From NCBI RefSeq assembly GCF_013112485.1, contig NZ_JABFHG010000001.1, forward strand, positions 558,001-622,000: a DNA stretch of 64,000 nt, in the 5' to 3' direction. The translations under genes were made by a program, and so were the position numbers. Position 1 is the stretch's first letter, and each line of letters starts with the position of its first letter. This document shows, in pieces, positions 16,496 through 25,790 of this stretch. This DNA is from Roseicella sp. DB1501 (GTDB lineage Bacteria > Pseudomonadota > Alphaproteobacteria > Acetobacterales > Acetobacteraceae). Below the pieces are notes generated by a model that worked only from the letters and a program-made list of their open reading frames with translations, did not search any database and had not been told where the DNA came from.

Positions 16496-18022
16496 ATGCA
16501 AAGGCTGCCCGCGGCAGCGCGATCCGAGACTCCCTCCCGCCCCCGCGCCAGCGCGGGTCGGCTGCGGGGATCCTCGCTGCTGATGCTGGCGGCGGTGCTG
16601 CTGCCCCTGGCGCTGCTGCCCCTCGGCCAGCTCTCGCCGCTGCTCGCCACCGAGACCGCGCGGCTGTCGCGGCAGGCCGGCGCGACGGCGGCCCACCTGG
16701 CCAGCGTCCTGCCCTCGCAGGCGGCGGCGCGGCGACTGGCCGAGGCCTCGGCGCTGGCGACGCTCCTCGCCGAGGCGGCCCCGCCCGATGCCTGGATCGC
16801 GCTGCTCGATGCGGAGGGGCGCGTTCTCGGGCGCAGCCCCGCGGCGCCGGCGGGCGCCTCGGCGATCCTCGCCGTCGAGCAGGCGGTCCCCGGCTGGCCC
16901 CTGCGCGTCCGCGCCATGCGGGTCGCCACGGCGCCACATGCTGGGCTGCTGCCCCTCCTCGCCGGCGCGCTGACGCTGACGCTGCTCGGCGGCGCCCTGC
17001 TGCTGCATCGGCGCGAGCGGCGCCATGCCGCGGCGGCGGCGGAGAGCGAGGCGCAGCTTCGCCTGCTCCTCGGCGCCTCCGGCCTCGGCTGCTGGTCCTG
17101 GGCGGAGGAGGAGGACCGGCTGCGCTGCGACGCCCGGGCGCAGACGATCCTCGGCTGCCCGGCCAGCGGCGACGGCCTCGCCTCACTGGAGTCGCGCATC
17201 GACCCGGCCGACCGGCCCCGCCTCGCCGCCGCGATCGAGGAAGCCCGCAGCCGGGGCGCGCCGGCGCAGTGCACGCTCCGCCTTGCCAGCCGGCCGGGCG
17301 CCGCGGCCCGCTGGATCGAGCTGCGCGCCCAGCCGGTCCCGCATCCCTGGGGCACGACCTGGCACGGCGTGCTCGCCGACATCACCGCCCGCCGCCGGAC
17401 GGAGGAGGACCAGCACCTGCTGCTGCGCGAGGTCGACCACCGGGCGAAGAACACCCTCGCCGTGGTGCAGGCCCTGCTGCGGCTCAGCCGCAACGAGGAG
17501 CCGGCGACGCTGGTGCCGCGGGTGGAGGCGCGGATCGCCGCCATGGCGCGGGCGCATACCCTCCTCGCCCGGTCCCGCTGGCAGGGGGCGCCGCTGCGGC
17601 CGTTGCTGGAGGGCGAGCTCGCCCGTCCCGCCGCTGATGGTCCGCCGCCGCCCGGCCTGGAGGGGCCGGAGGTGACGCTGGCGGCGATCGCGGCGCAGCC
17701 CTTCGCCATGGTGCTGCATGAGCTGGCAAGCCATTCGCGGCGGCACGGCGCGCTGTCGCATCCGGGCGGGCGGCTCGCCCTCGCCTGGTCCCTCACCCCG
17801 GAAGGCGGGCTGCGGCTGGCCTGGGAGGAGCAGGAGGACGAGGCACGGGAGGATGGGGCGGCGCGGCCGGAGCCGATGCGCGGCGGCCTCGGGCAGCGCA
17901 TCGTCGAGGCGACGGTGCGCGACCAGCTCGGCGGCCGGATCGAGCGGGACTGGGATCGCGGCCTACGCTGCGTGATCCACCTGCCACCGAGCAGCCTTCA
18001 CGCCGCCCCGCCCGATGGTTGA
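16496..18022 (+). CDS. HWE/HisKA_2-type sensor histidine kinase with PAS domain
   Basis: The ~508-residue membrane kinase has a first transmembrane helix at about 24-48, a ~115-residue periplasmic part, a second helix near 150-170, a PAS-like domain at about 185-295, and an HWE/HisKA_2 kinase core. The phospho-acceptor box is LLREVDHRAKNTLAVVQALL. The N-box region reads HELASHSRRHGALS, where family members usually have HELATNAAKYGALS: the Mg-coordinating Asn is His here. The W-x-E motif (LAWEEQ) and GLGQRIVEATVRDQLGG are kept. No response regulator is adjacent. Start is uncertain between ATG 16496 and GTG 16478. Confidence 0.85.
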   Translation: MQRLPAAARSETPSRPRASAGRLRGSSLLMLAAVLLPLALLPLGQLSPLLATETARLSRQAGATAAHLASVLPSQAAARRLAEASALATLLAEAAPPDAWIALLDAEGRVLGRSPAAPAGASAILAVEQAVPGWPLRVRAMRVATAPHAGLLPLLAGALTLTLLGGALLLHRRERRHAAAAAESEAQLRLLLGASGLGCWSWAEEEDRLRCDARAQTILGCPASGDGLASLESRIDPADRPRLAAAIEEARSRGAPAQCTLRLASRPGAAARWIELRAQPVPHPWGTTWHGVLADITARRRTEEDQHLLLREVDHRAKNTLAVVQALLRLSRNEEPATLVPRVEARIAAMARAHTLLARSRWQGAPLRPLLEGELARPAADGPPPPGLEGPEVTLAAIAAQPFAMVLHELASHSRRHGALSHPGGRLALAWSLTPEGGLRLAWEEQEDEAREDGAARPEPMRGGLGQRIVEATVRDQLGGRIERDWDRGLRCVIHLPPSSLHAAPPDG

Positions 18023-18065
18023 GGGCGGGGCCTCGGGTTCAGCCCCGCGGCGGGGTTCAGAGCGC

Positions 18066-18171
18066 CTGGACCTGATCCGCTCACACAGAGTCGCGGATCA
18101 TGGTCCAGGCCGTTGTTTGACCGCCTGATTCACTCCTTTTCGGTGAGTCCACCTCAAGCGATCACGCTCTA
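18066..18171 (+). repeat. MITE-like repeat, family 1, copy B
   Basis: This is a 106-nt, slightly degenerate copy, starting 43 nt after the sensor kinase stop and in the same orientation relative to it as in the other copies. It has lost one base in the first stem and several pairs in the second. It runs straight into the 18172-18289 module. Confidence 0.88.
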
Positions 18172-18289
18172 TCAGAACCGTCGCTGCCCGTTGCCCTGCC
18201 GCGGCCTGGCCGCAGCAGGCTGTGACGTGCCTTGCCCGAGGGGCGTCATGGCCCCCCACAAAGCCGCGAAGCGGTCTTGTGGGGAGTTC
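18172..18289. repeat. Repeat module homologous to 5251-5370
   Basis: This second copy of the ~120-nt module follows the MITE without a gap. It ends exactly at the rmlA stop codon, as the first copy ends exactly at the M20 peptidase stop. Confidence 0.85.
18254..18284 (-). terminator. Hairpin after the rmlA stop (minus strand)
   Basis: The minus-strand RNA folds as CCCCACAAGACCGC, loop UUC, GCGGCUUUGUGGGG: a 14-position stem with one mismatch and one wobble, beginning five nucleotides past the stop. It is a likely 3'-end structure of the rml operon; there is no strong U-tract. Confidence 0.6.
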
Positions 18290-19162
18290 TCAGCCGTTCG
18301 CGTGCTGCAGCAGGTATTCCAGGTAGCGGCCATAGCCGCTGTTGCGCAGCGGCCTTGCCACCTGCAGGAGCTGCTCGTCGGTGATGAAGCCCTTGCGCCA
18401 GGCCACCTCCTCGGGCGAAGCGACCTTCTGGCCGGTGCGCTTCTCGATGGCGCGCACGAACTCGGCCGCTTCCAACATGCTGTCATGCGTGCCGGTGTCG
18501 AGCCAGGCATAGCCGCGGCCGAGGCGCGCCACGCGCAGCGTGCCCTCGGCGAGATAGGCCTTGTTGAGATCCGTGATCTCAAGCTCGCCGCGCGGCGAGG
18601 GCTTGAGCTGCCGGGCGATCTGTGGCGCCCGGCCGTCGTAGAAATAGAGGCCGGTCACCGCCCAGTCGGATTTCGGCTTGACCGGCTTCTCCTCGATCGA
18701 CAACGCCCGGCCCTCGGCGTCGAACTCCGCCACGCCGTAGCGCTCGGGATCGGCGACGCGGTAGGCGAAGACGGCGGCGCCGCGCTCGGTGGCGACGGAG
18801 GCCATGCGGGCATCGAGCTCGTCGCCATGGAAGATGTTGTCGCCGAGCACCAGGGCGGAGGGGCCGCCGGCGAGGAACTCCTCGGCGAGGACCAGCGCCA
18901 TGGCGATGCCGTTCGGCGTCTCCTGCACCATGTATTCCAGCCGGATGCCCCACTGGCTGCCGTCGCCGAGCAGGCGCTGGAAGAGCGGCATGTCATGCGG
19001 AGTGGAGATCACCATGATCTCCCGGATCCCGGCCAGCATCAGCACCGAGAGCGGGTAGTAGACCATGGGCTTGTCGTAGACCGGCAGCAGCTGCTTGGAG
19101 ACGGCGAGCGTCGCCGGGTAGAGCCGCGTGCCGCTGCCGCCGGCGAGGACGATGCCCTTCAT
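18290..19162 (-). CDS. rmlA: Glucose-1-phosphate thymidylyltransferase RmlA
   Basis: The 290-residue protein starts [18 protein letters not shown], the nucleotide-binding signature of RfbA/RmlA, and includes [27 protein letters not shown] and [15 protein letters not shown]. It makes dTDP-glucose from dTTP and glucose-1-phosphate, the first step to dTDP-L-rhamnose. It overlaps rmlD by four nucleotides (ATGA), so it is translationally coupled, and it is the last gene of rmlCBDA. A strong hairpin follows the stop. Confidence 0.97.
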   Translation of the reverse strand: MKGIVLAGGSGTRLYPATLAVSKQLLPVYDKPMVYYPLSVLMLAGIREIMVISTPHDMPLFQRLLGDGSQWGIRLEYMVQETPNGIAMALVLAEEFLAGGPSALVLGDNIFHGDELDARMASVATERGAAVFAYRVADPERYGVAEFDAEGRALSIEEKPVKPKSDWAVTGLYFYDGRAPQIARQLKPSPRGELEITDLNKAYLAEGTLRVARLGRGYAWLDTGTHDSMLEAAEFVRAIEKRTGQKVASPEEVAWRKGFITDEQLLQVARPLRNSGYGRYLEYLLQHANG

Positions 19163-20052
19163 GCTGCGGACTCCTTCATCAATGCGTCGAGGCAGCGCTC
19201 GAGCCCGGCGCGCCAGTCCTGCGGCGGCAGGCCGAGCACCGTGGCGGCGCGCGTGCAGTCGAGGCGGGAATTGGCTGGCCGCCGCGCCTTGGTCGGGTAG
19301 TCGGCGGTGGTGATGGCGATGAGCCTCGGCGCCTTCTGGCCACGGCGGGCGGCGCCGGCGAAGATCGCCTCGGCGAAGCCGTGCCAGGTGGTGTAGGGCA
19401 TGCCGGTGAGATGCGTGACGCCGAAGAGCGGGTCGCCGGCCGGCGCCGCGGCGAGGCGCGGCAGCAGCGCGACCGCCGCCGCGGCGAGATCGGCGGCGAA
19501 GGTCGGGGCGCCGTGCTGGTCGGCGACCACCCGCATCCCCGGCCGCTCGCGTCCGAAGCGCAGCATGGTCTTGACGAAGTTGTTGCCGTGCGGCGAGCAG
19601 ACCCAGGCGGTGCGGAGCGTGACGGAGCGCGGCTGGGCCGCGTGCAGCGCCTGCTCGCCGGCGAGCTTCGAGGCGCCGTAGACCCCGACCGGGTTCGGCG
19701 GGTCCGCCTCGGTATAGGGCGTGTCCTTGCTGCCGTCGAAGACGTAGTCGGTGGAGTAGTGGACGACCGGCACATCGGCGGCGGCCGCCGCCTCGCCGAG
19801 CAGGCGGGGCCCCGTCGCGTTCACCGCGAAGGCGAGGTCCCGCTCGTCCTCGGCGCGGTCGACGGCGGTGTAGGCGGCGCAGTTCACCACCGCCTCCGGG
19901 CGGTGGCGGGCGAAGGCGGCGGCGACCTGCCCGGCATCGGTCATGTCGAATTCCGGCGGCTCCAGCGCCACCGCCTCGTGCCCTGCCGCGGCCAGGCGCG
20001 GCAGCAGCTCGGTGGCGATCTGGCCGGTGCGGCCGATGACGAGAACCCGCAT
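19159..20052 (-). CDS. rmlD: dTDP-4-dehydrorhamnose reductase RmlD
   Basis: This 297-residue SDR-type reductase has [16 protein letters not shown] (nucleotide loop), [38 protein letters not shown] (Tyr-Lys pair) and LRTAWV, all typical of RfbD. It reduces dTDP-4-keto-L-rhamnose to dTDP-L-rhamnose with NAD(P)H. The ATG at 20052 overlaps the rmlB stop by one base (TGATG), which fixes the start. Confidence 0.96.
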   Translation of the reverse strand: MRVLVIGRTGQIATELLPRLAAAGHEAVALEPPEFDMTDAGQVAAAFARHRPEAVVNCAAYTAVDRAEDERDLAFAVNATGPRLLGEAAAAADVPVVHYSTDYVFDGSKDTPYTEADPPNPVGVYGASKLAGEQALHAAQPRSVTLRTAWVCSPHGNNFVKTMLRFGRERPGMRVVADQHGAPTFAADLAAAAVALLPRLAAAPAGDPLFGVTHLTGMPYTTWHGFAEAIFAGAARRGQKAPRLIAITTADYPTKARRPANSRLDCTRAATVLGLPPQDWRAGLERCLDALMKESAA

Positions 20053-21125
20053 CAGGCGCCTCCCTTCCCGGCGGCCTCTGGGATCAGGCCCAGCCGCTCG
20101 CCGGCGTATTTTCCCTCGCGCAGCGGGCGCCACCACCACTCATTCGCCAGATACCAGTCGATGGTGGCGGCGATGCCGGTCTCGAAGCTCTGCTGCTGCC
20201 GCCAGCCGAGCTCGCGCTCGATCTTGCCGCAATCGATGGCGTAGCGCCGGTCGTGGCCCGGGCGGTCGGCGACGAAGCGGATCAGCGCCCGCCGCGGCGT
20301 CGCTGCCGGCCGGCGCTGGTCCAGCAGGTCGCAGATGGTCTCGACCACCTGCAGGTTCCGCCGCTCCGCCCGGCCGCCGATGCAGTAGGTCTCGCCGATC
20401 CGGCCGCGCTCGACCACCAGCGCCAGGGCGCGGGCATGGTCCTCGACATGCAGCCAGTCGCGGATGTTGCTGCCGTCGCCATAAACGGGCAGCGGCCGGC
20501 CCTCGAGCGCGTTGAGGATGATGAGCGGGATCAGCTTCTCGGGGAAATGGTAGGGCCCGTAATTGTTCGAGCAATTGGTGACCAGCACCGGCAGCCCATA
20601 GGTCTCGTGCCAGGCGCGCACCAGGTGGTCGGAGGCCGCCTTGCTCGCCGAATAGGGCGAGCGCGGGTCATAGGCGGTGGTCTCGCTGAAGGCCCCCTCC
20701 GGCCCGAGCGAGCCGAAGACCTCGTCGGTCGAGATGTGGTGGAAGCGGAAGCCGGCCTGCCCGGCCGCGTCCAGCCCGGCATGGTAGGCGCGCGCCGCCT
20801 CGAGCATCGCGAAGGTGCCGTTGATGTTGGTCTGGATGAAATCCGCCGCGCCGGTGATGGAGCGGTCGACATGGCTCTCGGCGGCGAGGTGCATCACCGC
20901 ATCGGGGCGGAACTCGGCCATCGTCGCGCGCATGCGCTCCAGGTCGCAGATATCCGCTTCAAGAAAGCGGAAGCCGTTCCGGCCCTCGCAGTCGCGGATG
21001 GAGCGGCGGTCGCCGGCATAGGTGAGCTTGTCGACGACGAGCACGGTCGCGCCGCGCTCGAGGACCAGCAGCCGGGTAACGGCGGAGCCGATGAAGCCGG
21101 CGCCGCCGGTGACCAGGATTCGCAT
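20052..21125 (-). CDS. rmlB: dTDP-glucose 4,6-dehydratase RmlB
   Basis: The 357-residue extended SDR starts [40 protein letters not shown] and [15 protein letters not shown] (catalytic Tyr-Lys) and [17 protein letters not shown] are diagnostic for RfbB. It converts dTDP-glucose to dTDP-4-keto-6-deoxyglucose. The 178 nt upstream, toward rmlC, hold two short GC hairpins (21193-21211 and 21218-21232), so rmlC may be partly uncoupled from rmlBDA. Confidence 0.97.
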   Translation of the reverse strand: MRILVTGGAGFIGSAVTRLLVLERGATVLVVDKLTYAGDRRSIRDCEGRNGFRFLEADICDLERMRATMAEFRPDAVMHLAAESHVDRSITGAADFIQTNINGTFAMLEAARAYHAGLDAAGQAGFRFHHISTDEVFGSLGPEGAFSETTAYDPRSPYSASKAASDHLVRAWHETYGLPVLVTNCSNNYGPYHFPEKLIPLIILNALEGRPLPVYGDGSNIRDWLHVEDHARALALVVERGRIGETYCIGGRAERRNLQVVETICDLLDQRRPAATPRRALIRFVADRPGHDRRYAIDCGKIERELGWRQQQSFETGIAATIDWYLANEWWWRPLREGKYAGERLGLIPEAAGKGGA

Positions 21126-21192
21126 GGAAGAAACCTCTGTCTGGTCTACATGCCTCGCCCGCCGGGACGAGCCTGCCGGCGGCGGAGAGGGG

Positions 21193-21232
21193 GCCGGTCA
21201 TGCGCCGGCCGGATGATGGCGGGATGCCCGCC
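21193..21232. repeat. Two adjacent GC hairpins between rmlC and rmlB
   Basis: GGCCGG/CCGGCC (7-nt loop) and GGCGGG/CCCGCC (3-nt loop) lie back to back in the 178-nt rmlC-rmlB gap. They could attenuate or process the operon transcript; there is no T-tract. Confidence 0.4.
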
Positions 21233-21303
21233 AGCGCCCCGGATCCGGCCCGGAGGGGCCGCCATGCCGGATGGCGCCGTCGCCGGTCCGGCCCCGCATC
21301 GCC

Positions 21304-21888
21304 TCAGTCGAAGCCCTGGGGAAGATCGCGGAGCCGCGGCGCCCGCCGGTCCTTGTCCGAGAGATGGACGGAAGCGGCATCGAAGGGCCAAGGCAGCGCC
21401 AGGTCTGGGTCGTTCCAGGCAATGCCGCGGTCGCATTCCGGTGCATAGAGATCGGTGACCTTGTAGGCCACCTCGGTGTCCGGGACCAGGGTGCAGAAGC
21501 CGTGCGCGAAGCCGACCGGCACATAGAGCTGCTGCGCATTCTCCGCCGTGAGCTCGGCCGCGACATGGCGGCCGTAGCTTGGCGAGGAGCGCCGGATATC
21601 CACTGCGATGTCGAGGATGGCGCCCCGCAGCACCCGCACCAGCTTGGCCTGCGGATGCGGCGGCAGCTGGAAGTGCAGGCCGCGGATCGTGCCGGGCTGG
21701 GCCGAGAGGGAGTGGTTGTCCTGCACGAAGACGTCCGGGATGCCGAGCACGGCGAAGTCCCGGGCGCTGTAGGTCTCAAGGAAGAAGCCGCGGTGGTCGC
21801 CGAACCGCTTCGGCGTCACCAGGACAGGTCCCGGAATCGGGAATCGGGTGGCGGTGAAATTGCCCGATTGGCGCGCAGCATCGCTCAT
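21304..21888 (-). CDS. rmlC: dTDP-4-dehydrorhamnose 3,5-epimerase RmlC
   Basis: The 194-residue cupin has DHRGFFLETYS, FVQDNHSLS, GTIRGLHFQLPPHPQAKLVR (catalytic His) and VPVGFAHGFCTL, with a typical C-terminal WNDPDLALPWP. It epimerises C3 and C5 of dTDP-4-keto-6-deoxyglucose. It is the first gene of the minus-strand rmlCBDA cluster and divergent from the flagellin gene, with 296 nt between. Confidence 0.97.
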   Translation of the reverse strand: MSDAARQSGNFTATRFPIPGPVLVTPKRFGDHRGFFLETYSARDFAVLGIPDVFVQDNHSLSAQPGTIRGLHFQLPPHPQAKLVRVLRGAILDIAVDIRRSSPSYGRHVAAELTAENAQQLYVPVGFAHGFCTLVPDTEVAYKVTDLYAPECDRGIAWNDPDLALPWPFDAASVHLSDKDRRAPRLRDLPQGFD

Positions 21889-22184
21889 GGCCGTGTCAGT
21901 CGTCTCTCCGGCGATGCCGCGTCAAGCCCCGTCATGTCGCCTCGCCCCCCTCGCTTCGCCCCCTGGGTTGATGCCGCGACGGCGCCGCGTACCGTTCCAT
22001 TCCGGGTCACCGCTAGCGGGCCGTGGGCCCAGTGGGGGGTCAATTCTTTGCGTGCCGTTCTCTGCATGCGGGTCGTTGCGTGTGGCGACGTATCGACCAC
22101 CGGCTTAACTGGGTCTTCATTCCGCCTCCCTGATCCTGCCGCACGAGACCCAGGAAGCGGGTTGCCCTTGCGGAGAAAATCTCC

Positions 22185-23021
22185 ATGCCGTTGAATTCGG
22201 TGAACACGAATACCGGCGCCATGGTGGCGCTGCAGTCCCTGAACCGGACCTCGGACGAGCTTGCCGCGACGCAGAAGCGCATCTCGACCGGCTACCGGGT
22301 CTCCGATGCGCGCGACGACGGCGCCGCCTATGCGGTGGCCGAGCGCATCCGCGGCGACATGGCGGCCACCACCTCCGCCAACCAGCAGCTCGGCGGCGTG
22401 AAGGGCCTGCTGGACGTGACCCAGGCCGCGCTCGACAAGGTCTCGACCACGCTGCAGACGCTCAAGACCCTCGTCGTCAAGCTCGCCGACGGCACCCTGA
22501 CGGACGACCAGCGCACCCAGTACCAGGCGACGGCGAAGGAGCTGACCAACAACATCCAGGCCTTCATCAAGGATGCCAGCTACAACGGGCTGAACATCCT
22601 CGACGATGCCAATGCCACCGCCATCAAGGTGGTCTCGAACGACAGCGGCACCTTGTACAGCTTCAACAGCTTCTCCGCCCTCGCCCAGGTCTACAGCGCG
22701 GTCTCCGGCGCCAATAGCTGGAGCGCGGGCGCGGCCAAGGCGGCCCTGACCTCCGGCGGCGCGGTCGGGAAGGCGATCACCAACACCCTGACGCAACTCA
22801 ACAATTTCGGCTCGTACTCGAACTACATCGACAGCCAGATCAGCTACAACAAGGCGATCCTGGACGCCCAGGAAAGCGGCCTCGGCGCGCTGGTCGATGC
22901 CGACATGGCGAAGGAGAGCGCCAGGCTGCAGGCCCTGCAGATCCGCCAGCAGCTCGGCACCCAGGCGCTCGGCATCGCCAATGGCGCGCCGCAATCGCTG
23001 CTCAGCCTGTTCAAGGGCTGA
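22185..23021 (+). CDS. Flagellin
   Basis: This short flagellin (278 residues) consists almost only of the conserved D0/D1 ends: the N-terminus SVNTNTGAMVALQSLNR, RISTGYRVSDARDDGAA and the C-terminus ALQIRQQLGTQALGIANGAP, SLLSLFKG. The central 130-210 region is brief, Ser/Thr/Asn-rich, and could be O-glycosylated. It assembles into the flagellar filament after secretion. GGAG precedes the ATG by nine nucleotides. No other flagellar gene is in the window; the neighbouring rml operon could supply rhamnose for glycosylation, but this is inference. Confidence 0.95.
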   Translation: MPLNSVNTNTGAMVALQSLNRTSDELAATQKRISTGYRVSDARDDGAAYAVAERIRGDMAATTSANQQLGGVKGLLDVTQAALDKVSTTLQTLKTLVVKLADGTLTDDQRTQYQATAKELTNNIQAFIKDASYNGLNILDDANATAIKVVSNDSGTLYSFNSFSALAQVYSAVSGANSWSAGAAKAALTSGGAVGKAITNTLTQLNNFGSYSNYIDSQISYNKAILDAQESGLGALVDADMAKESARLQALQIRQQLGTQALGIANGAPQSLLSLFKG

Positions 23022-23128
23022 TGCTGGCCGCCCCAGTGGCCCCGGTCCCGCCCCTGGCGCCGCACGCCGCTTCCACGCCCGGAGGCGCGGCCCTATAGCG
23101 TGGCGTTGGACTGACGGAGCTCCCTCGC

Positions 23129-24103
23129 ATGCCGGGCATCGGCCGCCGCGCCACCCTCGCCGCTCCCGCGTTCCTGCTGCCGCTGCCCGGCCGGGCGCAA
23201 GAGGCCTGGCCCTCCCGGCCGGTCACGCTGATCGTGCCCTGGGCGCCTGGCGGGTCGAACGATGTCGCCGCGCGGCTGCTCGCCCCGGTGCTGGAAGCCC
23301 GCTTCGGCCAGCCCTTCGTGGTGGAGAACCGGCCCGGCGGCGGCGGCAGCCTCGGCATGGGGATCGCGGCGCGGGCGCGGCCGGACGGGCTGACGCTCCT
23401 CGTCTCCTCCGCCTCGAACCATGTCTTCCATCCGCTGATCGCCCGCGACCTCGGCTATGACGTGCAGCAGGCGCTCGAGCCGGTCTGCATGCTGGTCGAC
23501 GTGCCGAACGTCCTCGCCGTGTCCAGGGCCTTCGGCGTCGACAGCGTCCCGGCCCTGATCGAGAAGGCGCGCGGCACCAAGGGCGGCGTCAGCTTCGGCT
23601 CCTCGGGCGTCGGCTCCTCCAACCACCTGGCGGGGGAGCTGTTCAGGCTGCGCACCGGCCTCGACCTGACGCATGTGCCCTATCGCGGCGGCGGCCAGGC
23701 CATCGCCGATCTCATCGCCGGCACGGTGCCGATGGTCTTCCTCAACTTGCCCACCGTCTCCGGCCCCGCCGCGACCGGGCAGGTGCGGATGCTCGCCGTC
23801 GGCTCGGCCGAGCGGGTGCGGAGCCGGCCGGAGATCCCGACCATCCAGGAACAGGGCGTCCCCGACTATGCGGTCCGGTCCTGGACCGGCCTCTTCGCCC
23901 CGCGCGGCACGCCGCCGGAGGTGGCCGAGAAACTGGCGCCCGCACTCAACGAGATCCTCGGCGTCCCGGCGATCGCCCAGCGTCTGAGCGACATGGGCAG
24001 CGAGCCGATCTGGATGTCGCCGGCCGAGACCGGCCGGTTCGTCGCCGCTGAATACGAGCGCTGGGGCCCGGTGGTGAAGGCGGCGAACATCCGCCCCGAA
24101 TAA
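23129..24103 (+). CDS. Tripartite tricarboxylate receptor (Bug family) binding protein
   Basis: A 324-residue periplasmic binding protein with signal peptide (RRATLAAPAFLLPLPGRAQ) and the Bug pattern: WPSRPVTLIVPWAPGGSND, VVENRPGGGGSLG, SSGVGSSNHLAGELF and HVPYRGGGQAIADLIAG. The ATG follows GACGGAG. It is convergent with tcuA, suggesting that it may deliver a tricarboxylate to that pathway; no TctAB permease is in the window. Confidence 0.92.
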   Translation: MPGIGRRATLAAPAFLLPLPGRAQEAWPSRPVTLIVPWAPGGSNDVAARLLAPVLEARFGQPFVVENRPGGGGSLGMGIAARARPDGLTLLVSSASNHVFHPLIARDLGYDVQQALEPVCMLVDVPNVLAVSRAFGVDSVPALIEKARGTKGGVSFGSSGVGSSNHLAGELFRLRTGLDLTHVPYRGGGQAIADLIAGTVPMVFLNLPTVSGPAATGQVRMLAVGSAERVRSRPEIPTIQEQGVPDYAVRSWTGLFAPRGTPPEVAEKLAPALNEILGVPAIAQRLSDMGSEPIWMSPAETGRFVAAEYERWGPVVKAANIRPE

Positions 24104-24109
24104 CCATGA

Positions 24110-24131
24110 AGGGGGCGACGCTGCGCCCCCT
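24110..24131. terminator. Hairpin between convergent Bug gene and tcuA
   Basis: AGGGGGCG and CGCCCCCT form a perfect 8-bp stem with a 6-nt loop in the 40-nt gap between two converging genes. This suits a bidirectional terminator, although the T-tract is missing. Confidence 0.6.
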
Positions 24132-24143
24132 CCCCATCCCGCC

Positions 24144-25679
24144 TCAGCCGCGGGCGGCCTGCGGGGCCGCTGCCCCACCGGCGTTGGATTTCAGGTCGGC
24201 CATCGCCGTCGCGCCGGCAAGCTTGCCGAAGACCGCGCCGTTGATGAGCCCCGACCCGCCCGGATAGTTGAAGTAGAAGATGCCGCCGACCAGTTCGCCG
24301 CAGGCATAGAGCCCCTGGATCGGCTCCTGATCGGCATCCAGCACCCGCGCCTCGGTGTCGATGCGCAGGCCGCCGAAGGTGAAGGTAATGCCGCAGCCCA
24401 CCTGGAAAGCCTCGAAGGGCCCCTCATCGATGGTGTTGGCCCAGTTGCTCTTGTTGACCGCCAGCCCCTCGGTGCAGCGCCCGTCCTTGATGTTCGGGTT
24501 GAAGGGGATGTCCCGGCGCACGGCGGCGTTGTAGGCGCGAATCTCCTCGAGGAAGGCCTTGCCGTCGACGCCTTCCAGCTTCCCGGCCAGCTCCTCCAGC
24601 GTGTCGGCTCGCACCTTGGTCACCTGCTTGATGCGGTACTCGTCGCGGAGCTGCTTCTGCACCTTCGCGTCGAAGACCTGCCAGGCGAAATTGCCCGGCT
24701 GCTCCAGCACCACGCGGCCGTATTTCGCATAGGTGTAGTTGCGGAAATCCGCCCCCTCGTCGAGGAAGCGCTTCCCATTGGCGTTGATCAGCACCGACCA
24801 GGGATAGGAATGCTTCTGGAAGGCATCGCCGACGGCGAGATCGCCATATTCCGGCGCGTTGAAGTCCCACTGCACGGCATGGCAGCCCGAGTAATTGCCG
24901 AAGGGCGAGGCGCCGATATCGAGCGCCATCTTGATGCCGTCGCCGGTGTTGAAGCGGGTACCGCGGACCTTGGCCAGCTCCCAGCCGGGGCCGAGATAGC
25001 GGGTGCGCATCTCGGCATCGCCCTGGAAGCCGCCGGCGGCGAGGATCACGCTCGGCGCCTTGATGTCGTAGATGCGGCCGGGCGACTTCACCCGCACGCC
25101 CTCGACCTTGAAACCGTCATACAGGATCTTCTGCGCCCGGGTGGCGTAGCGGATCTCGATGCCGCGCTTCTTCGCCGCCTCCGTCTCGGCCTGCACCAGG
25201 CCCGGCCCGCCGCCATAGGCGGCGACGGTCAGCCCGCCCCAGAACTTGAACCTGCCATCGATCTTGAAGGCCTGCTGGCCCCAGATGGGGGCGAATTTCA
25301 CGCCCTTGCCGTGCAGCCACTTCATCGTCTCGAAGCTGCGGCGCACTAGGATCTCGCACAGGTCCGGATCAGTCCGGTTGCGCGTCACCCGGAACATGTC
25401 GTCGAAGAACTGGTCCTCGGTATAGGTGCCGAAATCGGTGATGGCGATCTCGGCCTCCGTCAGCTCAGGCATGATCGCCTTCAGGTCCTCGACGCCGCGA
25501 TAGGCGAAGCGGATGTTGCCGGCGGTGAAGCGGGTGTTGCCCCCGGCCTCGTCCTCGGGCGCGCGCTCGAGCACCACCACCCGCGCCCCCTGCTCCTGGG
25601 CCGAGAGCGCGGCGCAGAAGGCGGCATTGCCGCCGCCCACCACGATGACGTCGAATTCCTCGGTTCCGGTCGTGGCCAT
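24144..25679 (-). CDS. tcuA: FAD-dependent tricarballylate dehydrogenase-like protein (TcuA family)
   Basis: This 511-residue flavoprotein resembles fumarate reductase/TcuA proteins: VIVVGGGNAAFCAALSAQE with ERAPEDEAGGNTRFTAGNIR, ILAAGGFQGDAEMRTRYLGP, and near the end GLYACGELVGGIFYFNYPGG and SGLINGAVFG. TcuA oxidises tricarballylate to cis-aconitate, passing electrons to TcuB. No tcuB is adjacent, so the electron acceptor is open and the substrate could be another carboxylate. The ATG at 25679 follows AGGAAGGA. A GntR regulator lies upstream on the same strand and a Bug receptor downstream. Confidence 0.85.
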   Translation of the reverse strand: MATTGTEEFDVIVVGGGNAAFCAALSAQEQGARVVVLERAPEDEAGGNTRFTAGNIRFAYRGVEDLKAIMPELTEAEIAITDFGTYTEDQFFDDMFRVTRNRTDPDLCEILVRRSFETMKWLHGKGVKFAPIWGQQAFKIDGRFKFWGGLTVAAYGGGPGLVQAETEAAKKRGIEIRYATRAQKILYDGFKVEGVRVKSPGRIYDIKAPSVILAAGGFQGDAEMRTRYLGPGWELAKVRGTRFNTGDGIKMALDIGASPFGNYSGCHAVQWDFNAPEYGDLAVGDAFQKHSYPWSVLINANGKRFLDEGADFRNYTYAKYGRVVLEQPGNFAWQVFDAKVQKQLRDEYRIKQVTKVRADTLEELAGKLEGVDGKAFLEEIRAYNAAVRRDIPFNPNIKDGRCTEGLAVNKSNWANTIDEGPFEAFQVGCGITFTFGGLRIDTEARVLDADQEPIQGLYACGELVGGIFYFNYPGGSGLINGAVFGKLAGATAMADLKSNAGGAAAPQAARG

Positions 25680-25714
25680 TCGCCTGTCCTTCCTGGCGCC
25701 TCTTTGTGCACGCA

Positions 25715-25722
25715 TGTATACA
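25715..25722. promoter_or_regulatory. TGTATACA palindrome, possible GntR operator
   Basis: The palindrome is embedded in GCATGTATACAG, 36 nt upstream of the tcuA start. Short TGTATACA-like palindromes are common operators of FCD-type GntR regulators, and such a regulator is encoded immediately upstream. A related TGCATAC-rich stretch sits before gntR at about 26463-26480. Confidence 0.4.
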
Positions 25723-25790
25723 GAGACCCACCGCAGAGTCCACCGCCGATCCGGCCGCACGGCCCAAGGGGGCCAAAAAGGGGGTGGAAG

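Noticed and set aside
21889-22184. Sigma-28- or sigma-54-like promoter for flagellin
   Set aside because: A TTAACTGG-N11-GCC pattern exists but too few consensus positions match; no sigma-54 GG/GC pair was found.
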